Assembly (NCBI GenBank): GCA_937859595.1 | Contig: CALMAH010000015.1 | Location: forward strand, 1 to 64,000 | Direction: 5' to 3' | DNA length: 64,000 bases | Source: an uncultured Acidobacteriota bacterium | Lineage (GTDB): Bacteria; Acidobacteriota; Blastocatellia; Pyrinomonadales; Pyrinomonadaceae | Part shown: piece by piece, positions 25,555 to 33,405 of the stretch | How positions within the stretch are numbered: the first letter of the stretch is position 1 | Layout of the letters: every line of letters begins with the position of its first letter | Notes under the pieces: generated by a model | The model's input: only the letters and a program-made list of their open reading frames with translations | Database searches by the model: none | Told to the model about the DNA's origin: nothing | Position numbers and translations under genes: made by a program

Positions 25555-26523
25555 TTACCGGCGTTTCAACGCTTGGTAGAACTTACAGCCAGCCAGCCGT
25601 TTTTTGATCTCGCGTCGCGTCTCGCCTTTGGGGTCAGCAATGTATTTATCGAAGACCTCCCAGGCTCGCTTCTCTTCGCCGACATATAAAAGGTCAACCA
25701 TATGTGCAAGCGCACTGCGGCGTATGTCCAAGCTCAGTCCAATATCGCCTGTACGCTTTAACTCGTTGAATTTCTCAGCAAGCCATTGATCGGAGCGTTG
25801 ATGGCCTTCCCTCACGAAATCCTGAACCACCCCTGTTGTTGGAAGATACTGCCCTTTTGCCTTTGCGTATTTGAAGTATGCCCGCGGCTCCGGTGAGCAT
25901 GAACCGCAGTCATCCATAAAGTATCTGAAGCATGAATCAAATTGCACGAGCTCATAGATTCCGTCGCCATCCGCATCGAATATTTCCATCGGGTTACGGA
26001 ATCCACCAAAATCTTCACTGTGAAAGATGCTCTTTGGGCGTCCGGACGAAACGTCGACTATGGAGTAGTTAGTGCAGCAGACACCAAACGGGCCGGAAAC
26101 GACTGCGTATATTTGGGTAGACCCCGGCCCCAGCAAATGTGAGGTGCCCGCTAACGTTGCCCAGTAGCCCCCGGGCTCACGTTGTTTGAACTTAAAGATC
26201 ACTTCTGCGTTACGCTCGAGTGTTCGAGGTACGTAGTCTTCGATCTTCAGGACATGCCCTCCGGCTTCGAGTTTGGCATAGCTCTCACGTCCATCGTCGT
26301 CAATTGCTGAGATCTGCTCGGTGATCGGGAAAATTTGATCGATCGTTACACCTTTGTACTCTGATTCAGAGTCTAACGTTGTCTCGGGAACCGGAGTAGG
26401 CAATGTTTTGGCTGCTGATATCACGACCGCCTCGCGAACGTTGTCGTCAGCCGTCGAGTATTCCCTTCCGCAACCGATAGCGGTAATGGCTATGAAGATG
26501 AAAAGTAAAATGCGCGCTAACAC
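25555..26523 (-). CDS. Lipoprotein of unknown function
   Basis: A 322-residue probable lipoprotein. The N-terminus MLARILLFIFIAITAIGCGRE has a lipobox (AIGC), with Cys18 as the lipidation site. The mature region contains FGVCCTNYSIVDVSSGRPK, IFDADGDGIYELVQFDSCFRYF and DDCGSCSPEPRAYF: a Cys-rich domain with an EF-hand-like acidic DADGDG loop, reminiscent of FG-GAP/VCBS-type repeats. No named family is recognised. It converges with purL (19-base gap) and is divergent from hemW. Confidence 0.75.
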   Translation of the reverse strand: MLARILLFIFIAITAIGCGREYSTADDNVREAVVISAAKTLPTPVPETTLDSESEYKGVTIDQIFPITEQISAIDDDGRESYAKLEAGGHVLKIEDYVPRTLERNAEVIFKFKQREPGGYWATLAGTSHLLGPGSTQIYAVVSGPFGVCCTNYSIVDVSSGRPKSIFHSEDFGGFRNPMEIFDADGDGIYELVQFDSCFRYFMDDCGSCSPEPRAYFKYAKAKGQYLPTTGVVQDFVREGHQRSDQWLAEKFNELKRTGDIGLSLDIRRSALAHMVDLLYVGEEKRAWEVFDKYIADPKGETRREIKKRLAGCKFYQALKRR

Positions 26524-26575
26524 AGTGAGGATATTAGAACATTAGATCGCCGAACGAAGCAATGCTTTTTTCGAC

Positions 26576-26603
26576 TCGACAGTCTTACAATACCGGCTAG
26601 ACT
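26576..26603 (+). promoter_or_regulatory. Promoter of hemW, probably leaderless
   Basis: TCGACA (26576-26581), a 16-base spacer and TAGACT (26598-26603). The predicted start of transcription coincides with the A of the ATG at 26610, so the messenger would have no leader, which fits the lack of a Shine-Dalgarno sequence. Confidence 0.5.
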
Positions 26604-26609
26604 AATGAT

Positions 26610-27794
26610 ATGCAGGCAGGTGTCTATCTTCACATTCCCTTCTGCAAGTCGCAGTGCTCGTACTGCGATTTTGCGACCGACGTCTATCGCGACTCCGGTG
26701 CGGTCGAGCGATACGTTGACGCGCTTTGCCGTGAGATCAAGTCGGAACCGCCTGCGTTAGTGGGCGGCCGGACTTCTGGCGAGCCCCACCGCAATACGAA
26801 CTGGCCCGCCGCTAACGCAGCGGGTTCTGACATTGACACTGTCTACTTCGGCGGCGGGACGCCGTCACTGATCGATCCCGAGCAGGTAGAGAAAATTATA
26901 GACTCGGTGTTCTCCGTGTTCTCGGTGGCCGACAGTGCTGAGATCACGATGGAGATGAACCCGGCGACGGTCACGCCTGAAAAGCTGGCGGCCTTTCGTG
27001 AGCTTGGGATAAACCGGGCTAGCTTTGGCGTGCAGACATTCAACGATCGCGACTTGAAATTGCTCGCTCGCGGCCATAATGCGAATGACGCGCGAAACAC
27101 CTTCAAGATGCTGCGCGAGGCAGGCTTCGACAATGTTAGCTTCGACCTGATCGCCGGACTGCCGGGCCAGACCATGGACGACTGGAAAGTGAATCTTGAC
27201 GAGGCAATCAAGATGTCACCGGAGCATATTTCGCTTTATCTGCTGGAGATACACGAATCGACGCCGCTTGCCGAACAAATACGCTCAGGCCGGCGAACGC
27301 CGATAGATGAAGAGCTTGCCGCAGAGATGTATGAAGTAATGCTCGACCGCCTTGCCGCCTCAGGGTACGAACAATACGAGATCTCAAATTTTTCGAAGCC
27401 CGGTTTCGAATCTCGACACAATACAAAATACTGGCAGCTCGAACCTGTGTACGGCTTTGGTGTTTCGGCTCATTCCTTTGACGGACAGGAGCGGTACGCG
27501 AACGAACGTGATACGGAACGGTATGTTGAGATGATAGAAACCGACGCATCGGCGGAGGTTATGCGAGAAGTAGCCCATCTGGCATCAGAGTTTGTTTTTC
27601 TTGGGCTTCGAATGCAAAACGGCATTGATCTGAAGGGTTTTGCCGAGAAATTCGGCTTTGACCTAATGGAAAAATACAATGATGAATTGGCTGAGATAAT
27701 TGATTCGGGCCTTATCGAGACCGCCAACGGAAACTTGCGGCTGACACGAAAAGGCAAACTTTTCTCAAATGAGGTTTCTGCGGTTTTCGTATAG
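26610..27794 (+). CDS. hemW: Radical SAM protein HemW
   Basis: A 394-residue radical SAM protein of the HemN/HemW family; HemW is thought to be a heme chaperone rather than a coproporphyrinogen oxidase. The [4Fe-4S]-SAM motif is CKSQCSYCDF (Cys12, Cys16, Cys19). GGGTPSL, the E-MNPATVTPEKL segment, GINRASFGVQTF and the HemN C-terminal domain (RHNTKYWQLEPVYGFGVSAHSF) follow. Residues about 48-72 (ALVGGRTSGEPHRNTNWPAA onward) are an extra segment absent from typical HemW and are encoded by a palindromic repeat. Residues 100-106 (VFSVFSV) come from a GTGTTCTCCGTGTTCTCGG word, also repeat-like. Confidence 0.92.
   Translation: MQAGVYLHIPFCKSQCSYCDFATDVYRDSGAVERYVDALCREIKSEPPALVGGRTSGEPHRNTNWPAANAAGSDIDTVYFGGGTPSLIDPEQVEKIIDSVFSVFSVADSAEITMEMNPATVTPEKLAAFRELGINRASFGVQTFNDRDLKLLARGHNANDARNTFKMLREAGFDNVSFDLIAGLPGQTMDDWKVNLDEAIKMSPEHISLYLLEIHESTPLAEQIRSGRRTPIDEELAAEMYEVMLDRLAASGYEQYEISNFSKPGFESRHNTKYWQLEPVYGFGVSAHSFDGQERYANERDTERYVEMIETDASAEVMREVAHLASEFVFLGLRMQNGIDLKGFAEKFGFDLMEKYNDELAEIIDSGLIETANGNLRLTRKGKLFSNEVSAVFV
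26752..26820. repeat. Palindromic repeat inside hemW
   Basis: Arms CTGCGTTAG (26752-26760) and CTAACGCAG (26812-26820) are perfectly complementary, and CGG/CCG runs extend the stem inward imperfectly. The right flank GCTAACGCAGCGGGTTCTG resembles GCTAAAGCGGGCTGGGGTTCTG at about 84-104, suggesting one repeat family. About 24 residues are encoded in frame. Confidence 0.75.
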
Positions 27795-27811
27795 TATAAC
27801 GTGAATCCACG

Positions 27812-28159
27812 CTAATAAGGTATATATTCGAGCAGGCCATTCAGCTCTTCGGAATCAGTGATCTTGGCGATCATTTCAAGATCTTCGATACATTGGGCAA
27901 TAGGGGACCTCAGTTGGTGCGAGTAAACAACACCTGAAAACGGAATGCCAGCATGGATTCGCCGCATTGCTTCTTTTACAAGATCGTCGTCATGAGTATA
28001 GAGGATCCGGCCATGTTCGGTGGCCCGATCGAGCAGATCAGTATCTTGAAACCTTCGGGAGCCGTCTTCGACTGAAGTAAGAACATCAACCTCACGTGAT
28101 CGGAGTGCTGTAATTATAGCTCCTGAGATATGAACGTCGGTATAAATGCCAACCGCCAC
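27812..28159 (-). CDS. DUF5615-type PIN-like protein (probable toxin partner)
   Basis: A 115-residue PIN-like protein. It begins MAVGIYTDVHISGAIITALRSREVDVLTSVEDG and includes LYTHDDDLVKEA, with acidic residues Asp8 and the Asp-Asp-Asp cluster near residue 66 placed like the catalytic acids of PIN nucleases. Proteins of this type occur next to DUF433 genes as putative toxin-antitoxin pairs. Its start codon directly abuts the stop of the DUF433 gene upstream. Direct toxin activity is inferred. Confidence 0.8.
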   Translation of the reverse strand: MAVGIYTDVHISGAIITALRSREVDVLTSVEDGSRRFQDTDLLDRATEHGRILYTHDDDLVKEAMRRIHAGIPFSGVVYSHQLRSPIAQCIEDLEMIAKITDSEELNGLLEYIPY

Positions 28160-28474
28160 CTATTTCAGGCCCCGCTTTTTCAGAACTTTATCTCGCAATT
28201 TTGAAGGGCCGATCTCTCGAAAGATCTGGTCGACCGATTTTTGACGCCTTTCAATATCTGCGTCGAGTTCTTTGCGGTGATCGTAATAATAAGCGAGTGC
28301 GGAATGGATCTGGGCAAGCGAGAGATAAGGATATTGTTCGTGGATCTCGTCAGCGTTCCAGCCGTGAGCCATGACATCCATAACTATCTGGATCACCTTT
28401 GTTTTCGTGCCTCTGACGATGGGGAAGCCCTCTTCATTCAGGGTGATGTGATTGTTAAGGGTCGCAACCGACAT
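28160..28474 (-). CDS. DUF433 protein (probable antitoxin)
   Basis: A 104-residue helix-turn-helix protein. The family signature appears as GFPIVRGTKTKVIQIVMDVMAHGWNADEI and then YPYLSLAQIHSALAYYYDH, followed by a basic extended tail (DKVLKKRGLK). Immediately followed, with no spacing, by the DUF5615 PIN-like gene, the usual arrangement for this pair. It probably neutralises that partner and represses the operon; this is inferred from the family. Confidence 0.82.
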   Translation of the reverse strand: MSVATLNNHITLNEEGFPIVRGTKTKVIQIVMDVMAHGWNADEIHEQYPYLSLAQIHSALAYYYDHRKELDADIERRQKSVDQIFREIGPSKLRDKVLKKRGLK

Positions 28475-28530
28475 AGCATTTTCAGTTTACCGCAAGCGGA
28501 TTTGGATTGCTAACTTTTTTCACCTGCTGT

Positions 28531-30060
28531 TTAATTCAGCCGTATTATCCTGCCCTCAATGCGGGGTGAAATGGTCGAATCGCGTGAGTCCTTTATTGCC
28601 TGTTCAAAAACCTCAGAGTCCTTCGGCGCATCTTCCGCTCCGAGCAAGATCTTCGCATTCTTGAACATCGTATAGCCGTCGCCGCCTCGGGAAACCAAGA
28701 AATCCGAAGTGGCTATTGTGTAAGTCGCAGCGGGGTCGATCGGTTTTCCTCCAACGGTTACCTCAATTATTCGCTGGCCCGGCAGCTTGCCCGCATCAAA
28801 GGTGAACTTCATACCGCTTATCTGCGGAAAACGTCCGGGTTCGTTGTCCTCGGCCGAGCGTGCGACGCCGTGTTCGAGTATCTCCATCAGCGTTTTGCCA
28901 GTTACCTCTACCTTCACGATCGGGTTGTTGAAAGGCAGCATAGAGAGTACGTCGCGTTTGGTCAATGGACCCGGATTGTAAGAAAGGTCTGCTCTTATCG
29001 ATCCGCCGTTCACAAATCCTATATCAGCATCGACTGCTTTTCGGTATGCGTCGGCTATAAAATTTCCGATATCCGTTTCTTTCGTTCTTACCGAATGTGA
29101 AAGAGCATCGAGCGGGACCGACGTAGCTCCGATGCGAACTTCGAGTTGATCCAGAAGATATTTATATTTTGCGACGACCGGGGCAAAGTCAGGATGGTCG
29201 GGTATCTCGTCCGTTACAGGGATTATCTCCCAATCCATGCTTACCAGCTTTCCGGTTCTTCTATCAATGAAGAGGTCAAACTTTCCTACCTCTCTTGCAT
29301 CGGCCCACATTTTGAAGATAGGAACACCGTTGGCCGAAGACTGCAGCAGGGTGTGTTCGTGGCCGCCGAGGATCAGATCAATGCCCGGAGCACAGTGCGC
29401 CAGCCGTTTATCCTGTGCCATGAACATATGCGTCAGGCCGATGATCGTGTTCGCGCCGGCCGTGCGCATTTTCGGTATCAGTTCCCGTGCCGTCTTGCAG
29501 AAATCTACCACTTCCAGATGGTCTTCCATCGAGGATGTTTCTTTGGTTTCCGGCAACAGCAGCCCGATAATGCCTATCTTCACACCGCCGATCTCGCGTA
29601 TCACGAACGGCGGCAGCTCGGCGAAGATCTTGCCTGTCTTTGTATCGAACACATTTGACCCAAGCCAGGTAAATTCGGATTCCTTTATCCGGTCCAGCAG
29701 CTCGCCGGTCCTTATGTCGAACTCATGATTGCCCAACACGCTGTAATCCAGGCCGACCATGTTCCAGGCATCGATCATCTGCTTGCCGCGATAGGTGCGC
29801 GTCTCGACCGACGGCGAGAGGGTATCGCCGCCCAGAGTCATCAGCGTGTACGGATTTTCCTTGATCGTGTTTTGCCGGATCGTCATCACACGGGCAAGCC
29901 CGCCGCGCTTACCGCCATCGACCGGCGTGAACTGATAGGTGTCGTTGAGATGCAGGATAGTTACACGGACATTTTCATCTGCCTGGGCATTCGCAGGAAC
30001 AAACGAAAAGAAAAAAACCAGAAGGAAAGACAAAAATGTACCGTGATCAAACCTTTTCAT
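28531..30060 (-). CDS. Exported 5'-nucleotidase / metallophosphatase (UshA-like)
   Basis: A 509-residue periplasmic hydrolase. A signal peptide ends near VPANAQA (about residue 26). The N-terminal calcineurin-type metallophosphatase has LHLNDTYQF, LGGDTLSPS, VLGNHEFD and GLTHMFMAQDKRL plus GGHEH, the two-metal ligands. The C-terminal 5'-nucleotidase domain includes NGGSIRADLSYNPGPLT, FNNPIVKVEVTGKTL and SDFLVSRGGDGYTMF. Such enzymes hydrolyse nucleotides and sugar nucleotides outside the cell. Its start overlaps the kynA stop region by 14 bases, so the two are co-transcribed. Confidence 0.92.
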   Translation of the reverse strand: MKRFDHGTFLSFLLVFFFSFVPANAQADENVRVTILHLNDTYQFTPVDGGKRGGLARVMTIRQNTIKENPYTLMTLGGDTLSPSVETRTYRGKQMIDAWNMVGLDYSVLGNHEFDIRTGELLDRIKESEFTWLGSNVFDTKTGKIFAELPPFVIREIGGVKIGIIGLLLPETKETSSMEDHLEVVDFCKTARELIPKMRTAGANTIIGLTHMFMAQDKRLAHCAPGIDLILGGHEHTLLQSSANGVPIFKMWADAREVGKFDLFIDRRTGKLVSMDWEIIPVTDEIPDHPDFAPVVAKYKYLLDQLEVRIGATSVPLDALSHSVRTKETDIGNFIADAYRKAVDADIGFVNGGSIRADLSYNPGPLTKRDVLSMLPFNNPIVKVEVTGKTLMEILEHGVARSAEDNEPGRFPQISGMKFTFDAGKLPGQRIIEVTVGGKPIDPAATYTIATSDFLVSRGGDGYTMFKNAKILLGAEDAPKDSEVFEQAIKDSRDSTISPRIEGRIIRLN

Positions 30061-30853
30061 TATCGATATCCTCTATACTGAGATGAGTCCTTGCTTCCCA
30101 AAGTTCGGGGAAAAACTTCTTCTTGAGCGTTGTCATCAGATAGCCGACTCCTTCCGACCCGCCGGTACCTCGCTTCATTCCCAACATTCGCTCAACCATC
30201 TGAATGTGGTTATATCGCCAGGCAATGATCAACTCGTCGTGTTCGATCAGGAGGTCCTGCATATTGTAGAGCTCCGGAAATTTTTCCGGGACGGCAAGCA
30301 GCTTTACGATGGCATCGACCCGATCTTCATAAGTCTCGGCCGAAAAGCCCATTCTCGCCACGAGTGCCCAAAAGGCGTCGGCAAGCGAAGGTGACGAGAA
30401 TCGTTTTTCCAGCCTGGGATAGGCATATTCGTCGTCCTGAAACGATCGGAGTATCAACTCGTCCTTTGCACCCGACGCAAACTCTATCTCGCGAAACTGC
30501 ATCGACTGGAAGCCGCTGGCCGGATTGAGCTTGTCGCGAAACTCCAGAAACCCGATCGGAGCCATCGTTTCCAGGATATGGATCTGAGAAACCAGTATCC
30601 GCTCGATCGAGAGGATGGATCTCAGCGAATGATTAGCGCGAAAAAGCCTGTCCTCACCCATCCACGCGATACATGCATCCAATTCGTGCAGTATCTGTTT
30701 GAACCAGAGCTCGTATGTCTGATGAATAATTATGAATAAAAGCTCATCGTGGCTTTCGGGGTCGGAAAGCGTGTGCTGAAGCCCGATCAGGTCCGGAACC
30801 TTCAGATATTTATTGTAAGACAGCGGAGCATTCTCTCCATATTGATTTGCCAT
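30047..30853 (-). CDS. kynA: Tryptophan 2,3-dioxygenase
   Basis: A 268-residue heme enzyme that opens the indole ring of L-tryptophan to form N-formylkynurenine. Conserved features are LSYNKYLKVPDLIGLQ, HDELLFIIIHQTYELWFKQILHE (His44 distal), SFQDDEY, WRYNHIQMVERMLG (heme-ligating His) and GTGGSEGVGYL. Length is normal. First gene of a two-gene operon with a 5'-nucleotidase; no other kynurenine genes are in the window. Confidence 0.93.
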   Translation of the reverse strand: MANQYGENAPLSYNKYLKVPDLIGLQHTLSDPESHDELLFIIIHQTYELWFKQILHELDACIAWMGEDRLFRANHSLRSILSIERILVSQIHILETMAPIGFLEFRDKLNPASGFQSMQFREIEFASGAKDELILRSFQDDEYAYPRLEKRFSSPSLADAFWALVARMGFSAETYEDRVDAIVKLLAVPEKFPELYNMQDLLIEHDELIIAWRYNHIQMVERMLGMKRGTGGSEGVGYLMTTLKKKFFPELWEARTHLSIEDIDNEKV

Positions 30854-30888
30854 TTAGATAGTGTTCAAGCGTGATAGATTTACCGAAC

Positions 30889-30917
30889 ATCATTGTTCAT
30901 AGGGGTGCTATTGTCAA
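30889..30917 (-). promoter_or_regulatory. Promoter of kynA
   Basis: On the minus strand, TTGACA (30917-30912), a 17-base spacer and AATGAT (30894-30889). Predicted start near 30882, with a leader of about 29 bases. It lies back to back with the cold-shock promoter. Confidence 0.5.
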
Positions 30918-30956
30918 TTTTCTGGCAATTTTTCGCTGAATTTTCGCAAAAAGTGC

Positions 30957-30985
30957 TTGACAGCCGAATTAAATAAAAGTAAATT
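30957..30985 (+). promoter_or_regulatory. Promoter of the cold-shock gene
   Basis: A consensus TTGACA (30957-30962), a 17-base spacer and TAAATT (30980-30985). Transcription from here leaves a 5' leader of about 210 bases. Confidence 0.6.
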
Positions 30986-30991
30986 CTCTTT

Positions 30992-31202
30992 CGTCAATCA
31001 ATTCAAAGTTAATCCGTTCAGTTTCAGAATCTTGAAGTTTAAGATTTGATGTTTGTTAGTGAATGTTGAGTCAGGCTTGAGGTTCATTTTTTGTCCGCGG
31101 TGGGGTTGATCTTCCTGCTGCGGCAATGGTTTTTGCGGCCGGCACTTTCGCTTGCGGTCCGGATCCAAGATCGATTTGAAGTTTTAGGAGGAAAAACGAA
31201 AG
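30992..31202 (+). promoter_or_regulatory. Long 5' leader of the cold-shock gene
   Basis: About 210 untranslated bases separate the predicted start of transcription from the ATG at 31203. The leader ends in GTTTTAGGAGGAAAAACGAAAG, a very strong ribosome-binding site. It contains a GC-rich segment near 31130-31165 able to fold. In enterobacterial cspA a similar long leader acts as a temperature-responsive RNA; here that is inferred from length and position only. Confidence 0.45.
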
Positions 31203-31412
31203 ATGGCTAAAACGGTGGGAATGGTCAAATGGTTCAATAATGCAAAGGGATATGGCTTTATTGAGCAACCCGGCGAACAGGATATTTTCGTGCACTACAG
31301 CGCGATAGCCGGTGATGGCTACAAGACACTGATCCAGGGACAGGAAGTTGAGTTCGAGGTTACGAACGGGCCGAAGGGCCCGCAGGCCGAGAACGTAAGC
31401 AAAGTTGCCTAG
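31203..31412 (+). CDS. Cold-shock protein, CspA family
   Basis: A 69-residue single OB-fold protein that binds single-stranded RNA and DNA. The RNP1 motif KGYGFIEQ and RNP2 motif DIFVHYSAI are intact, and [13 protein letters not shown] is the family N-terminus. An AGGAGG site precedes the ATG at 31203. A strong terminator follows, so it is monocistronic. It likely acts as an RNA chaperone in growth at low temperature or general expression. Confidence 0.95.
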   Translation: MAKTVGMVKWFNNAKGYGFIEQPGEQDIFVHYSAIAGDGYKTLIQGQEVEFEVTNGPKGPQAENVSKVA

Positions 31413-31465
31413 TTTCGCCTTCCCGGGCCTTTGTAAGGTCAGGCGGAATGATGCAAAAGAAAACA

Positions 31466-31508
31466 AAAGAGCAGTTCCCTTTGACGGGGGCTGCTCTTTG
31501 CATTTTCG
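31466..31508 (+). terminator. Intrinsic terminator after the cold-shock gene
   Basis: AAAGAGCAG (31466-31474) pairs perfectly with CTGCTCTTT (31491-31499), followed by GCATTTTCG. The stem can be extended by CCC/GGG in the loop region. Confidence 0.8.
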
Positions 31509-31528
31509 AGACCGCATTTTGTGAACGA

Positions 31529-31807
31529 TCAAATGAGATCTTCACCGCGCGCCCGCAGAGTCCGTCTCCAGAGTTCACGATAAGACGTGTAGCGCGACAC
31601 TAATCCGCTCAGCTGATATTTCTGGCCATAGGTCAGGCCTCGTTTGTCGGACAGGCGTTTAAGCTGTGCCTCGAGACGCGCCCGAGCTTCGAGCGGCGGG
31701 CGTTTCGTCGCACCATTAAAATAGATATCGAATTCTATCTTCAGTTTTCGAATCGATTCGTCCAGCCGGGAAAGTTCCTGGTCAAAGGCCGCCGCCTCTT
31801 CCATCCG
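31529..31807 (-). CDS. Small conserved coiled-coil protein, unknown function
   Basis: A protein of about 92 residues from the ATG at 31807; in-frame starts at 31849 (ATG) and 31888 (GTG) would lengthen it. The shorter form is chosen because a TTATACC element on this strand at 31822-31828 would be a -10 box inside the longer forms. The sequence is helical: FDQELSRLDESIRKLKIEFDIYFNG, then a Pro-rich basic turn (KRPPLEARARLEAQLKRL) and SRYTSYRELWRRTLRARGEDL. I recall similar hypothetical proteins in acidobacteria and myxobacteria. No function can be given. Confidence 0.6.
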   Translation of the reverse strand, partial: RMEEAAAFDQELSRLDESIRKLKIEFDIYFNGATKRPPLEARARLEAQLKRLSDKRGLTYGQKYQLSGLVSRYTSYRELWRRTLRARGEDLI

Positions 31808-31823
31808 TGTAGAGGTCTGTCGG

Positions 31824-31829
31824 TATAAT
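31824..31829 (+). promoter_or_regulatory. Possible -10 box for selA
   Basis: A perfect TATAAT at 31824-31829 on the + strand, upstream of selA. No good -35 is visible. The same bases read on the other strand as a candidate -10 for the divergent small gene. Confidence 0.35.
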
Positions 31830-31950
31830 CGGTTTCCTATCGGTCGCATGTTTTTTTGAGGAATGTCTAATGAGAGGTGAGAAACCACCTCAGAATAAAA
31901 ACGCTCATTGGAGGCGAAGTTCCAGAAATTCTCCTCGATGTGTTAAAGAT

Positions 31951-33405
31951 ATGCATATGGCAAACGCTAAAGCGCCGAACGGAGAGCCTTTGCTTCGAAA
32001 CCTGCCGCCGACAGACGAACTTTTGAGATCCCCTGAGATCGACCGGTTAAGCGCCTTGCTCGGCGAGCGTGCCGTCTTGCGTATCGTCCGTTCGGCGGTC
32101 GATTCCATCCGTTCGGAGATCCTCTCAACGGCAGGCCGGGGCGGTCCATTTGCGTCTGCCGATCGCCCATCGCTAACGGCGGAGGCCGTTCGCCGTATCA
32201 ATGATCTTGCCGAAAAGAAATTGAGGACGCGTCTGAAGGCGGTGATAAATGCCACCGGGGTCGTTATCCATACAAATCTCGGCCGTGCGCCGCTTTCAAT
32301 TGCGGCGAAGAATGTGGTCGCGGAGACCGGTGCCGGGTACAGCACGGTAGAATTCGATCTCGACACCGGAGAACGCGGGCCTCGCGGACGGGGTGCCGAG
32401 ACGATGATCGAAGAGATCACCGGTGCCGAGGCCGCCTTGGTCGTGAATAATTGCGCCGCAGCGGCGATGCTAGTTCTGGCTGTCTTTTCCGCGGGAAAGG
32501 AAGTTATCGTCTCGCGCGGCGAACTGGTCGAGATCGGCGGTGATTTCAGGGTCCCGGATGTGCTTGAGCTCTCCGGGGCGAGGCTGCGTGAGGTGGGTAC
32601 CACCAATCGCTCAAAGCTCGCCGACTATGAACGTGCGATCGGTGATAACACAGCGATGATCCTTCGCGTTCATCCCTCGAACTACAGAATTATCGGCTTT
32701 ACCGCAGCACCGACGAACTCAGAGCTTTCGGAACTGGCACGCTCACGCGGCATTTTGTTTTGTGAGGATGCGGGTTCGGGTGCACTGCTTAACCTGTCAC
32801 ATCTCGGATCGGCGGACGAGCCGGTTATCGGCACCTCGATCCGCGACGGCGCCGATCTGGTGACTTTCAGCAGCGACAAACTGCTCGGCGGGCCGCAGGC
32901 AGGCATCATCGCAGGGCGGCGCGAGCTGATCGAACTGATGCGCAGCCATCCGTTCTACAGGGCGCTCCGCGCCGGCAAATTGGTCTATTCGTCGCTCGAA
33001 GCCACCTTATCCGCCTTTTTGCGCGACACTCAGCTTGAGGAGATCCCCGTCCTGCGAATGCTGTCTTTGAAAAAGGAGGAGATCCGTCGGCGGTCGGAAA
33101 AACTCATCAACAAGCTGATCGCAAATGTCGGCACCGGCGGTGAGCTGGCGCTGGAGATCATCGATGGTTTTTCCGCTACGGGCGGCGGCGCGGCGCCGGG
33201 AACCCGGCTCGAAACTTGCCTAATCGCTGTATCCGTCGGCGATCTGTCTCCAAACGATCTTGCGGCGAGGCTTAGGCATGCACCGAAACCGGTAGTCGCG
33301 AGAATTGATGACGACAAGCTCCTAATTGACCTCCGCACCGTTGATGCGTCGGAGGAAGGTGAACTGATCGACGCTATCCGTTTCGTGATGCAAAATCCTT
33401 CATGA
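31951..33405 (+). CDS. selA: L-seryl-tRNA(Sec) selenium transferase
   Basis: A 484-residue PLP enzyme from the ATG at 31951 (a second ATG at 31957 is equally possible); it converts seryl-tRNA(Sec) to selenocysteinyl-tRNA(Sec) using selenophosphate. Motifs include LRNLPPTDELL, GRAPLSIAAKN, the N-N-C-A-A-A region, RGELVEIGGDFRVPDV, TTNRSKLADYERAI, HPSNYRI and TFSSDKLLGGPQAGI with the PLP-binding Lys. The tail matches full-length SelA. Neither selB nor selC nor selD is in the window. The 3' end overlaps the convergent serC by 32 bases. Confidence 0.93.
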   Translation: MHMANAKAPNGEPLLRNLPPTDELLRSPEIDRLSALLGERAVLRIVRSAVDSIRSEILSTAGRGGPFASADRPSLTAEAVRRINDLAEKKLRTRLKAVINATGVVIHTNLGRAPLSIAAKNVVAETGAGYSTVEFDLDTGERGPRGRGAETMIEEITGAEAALVVNNCAAAAMLVLAVFSAGKEVIVSRGELVEIGGDFRVPDVLELSGARLREVGTTNRSKLADYERAIGDNTAMILRVHPSNYRIIGFTAAPTNSELSELARSRGILFCEDAGSGALLNLSHLGSADEPVIGTSIRDGADLVTFSSDKLLGGPQAGIIAGRRELIELMRSHPFYRALRAGKLVYSSLEATLSAFLRDTQLEEIPVLRMLSLKKEEIRRRSEKLINKLIANVGTGGELALEIIDGFSATGGGAAPGTRLETCLIAVSVGDLSPNDLAARLRHAPKPVVARIDDDKLLIDLRTVDASEEGELIDAIRFVMQNPS

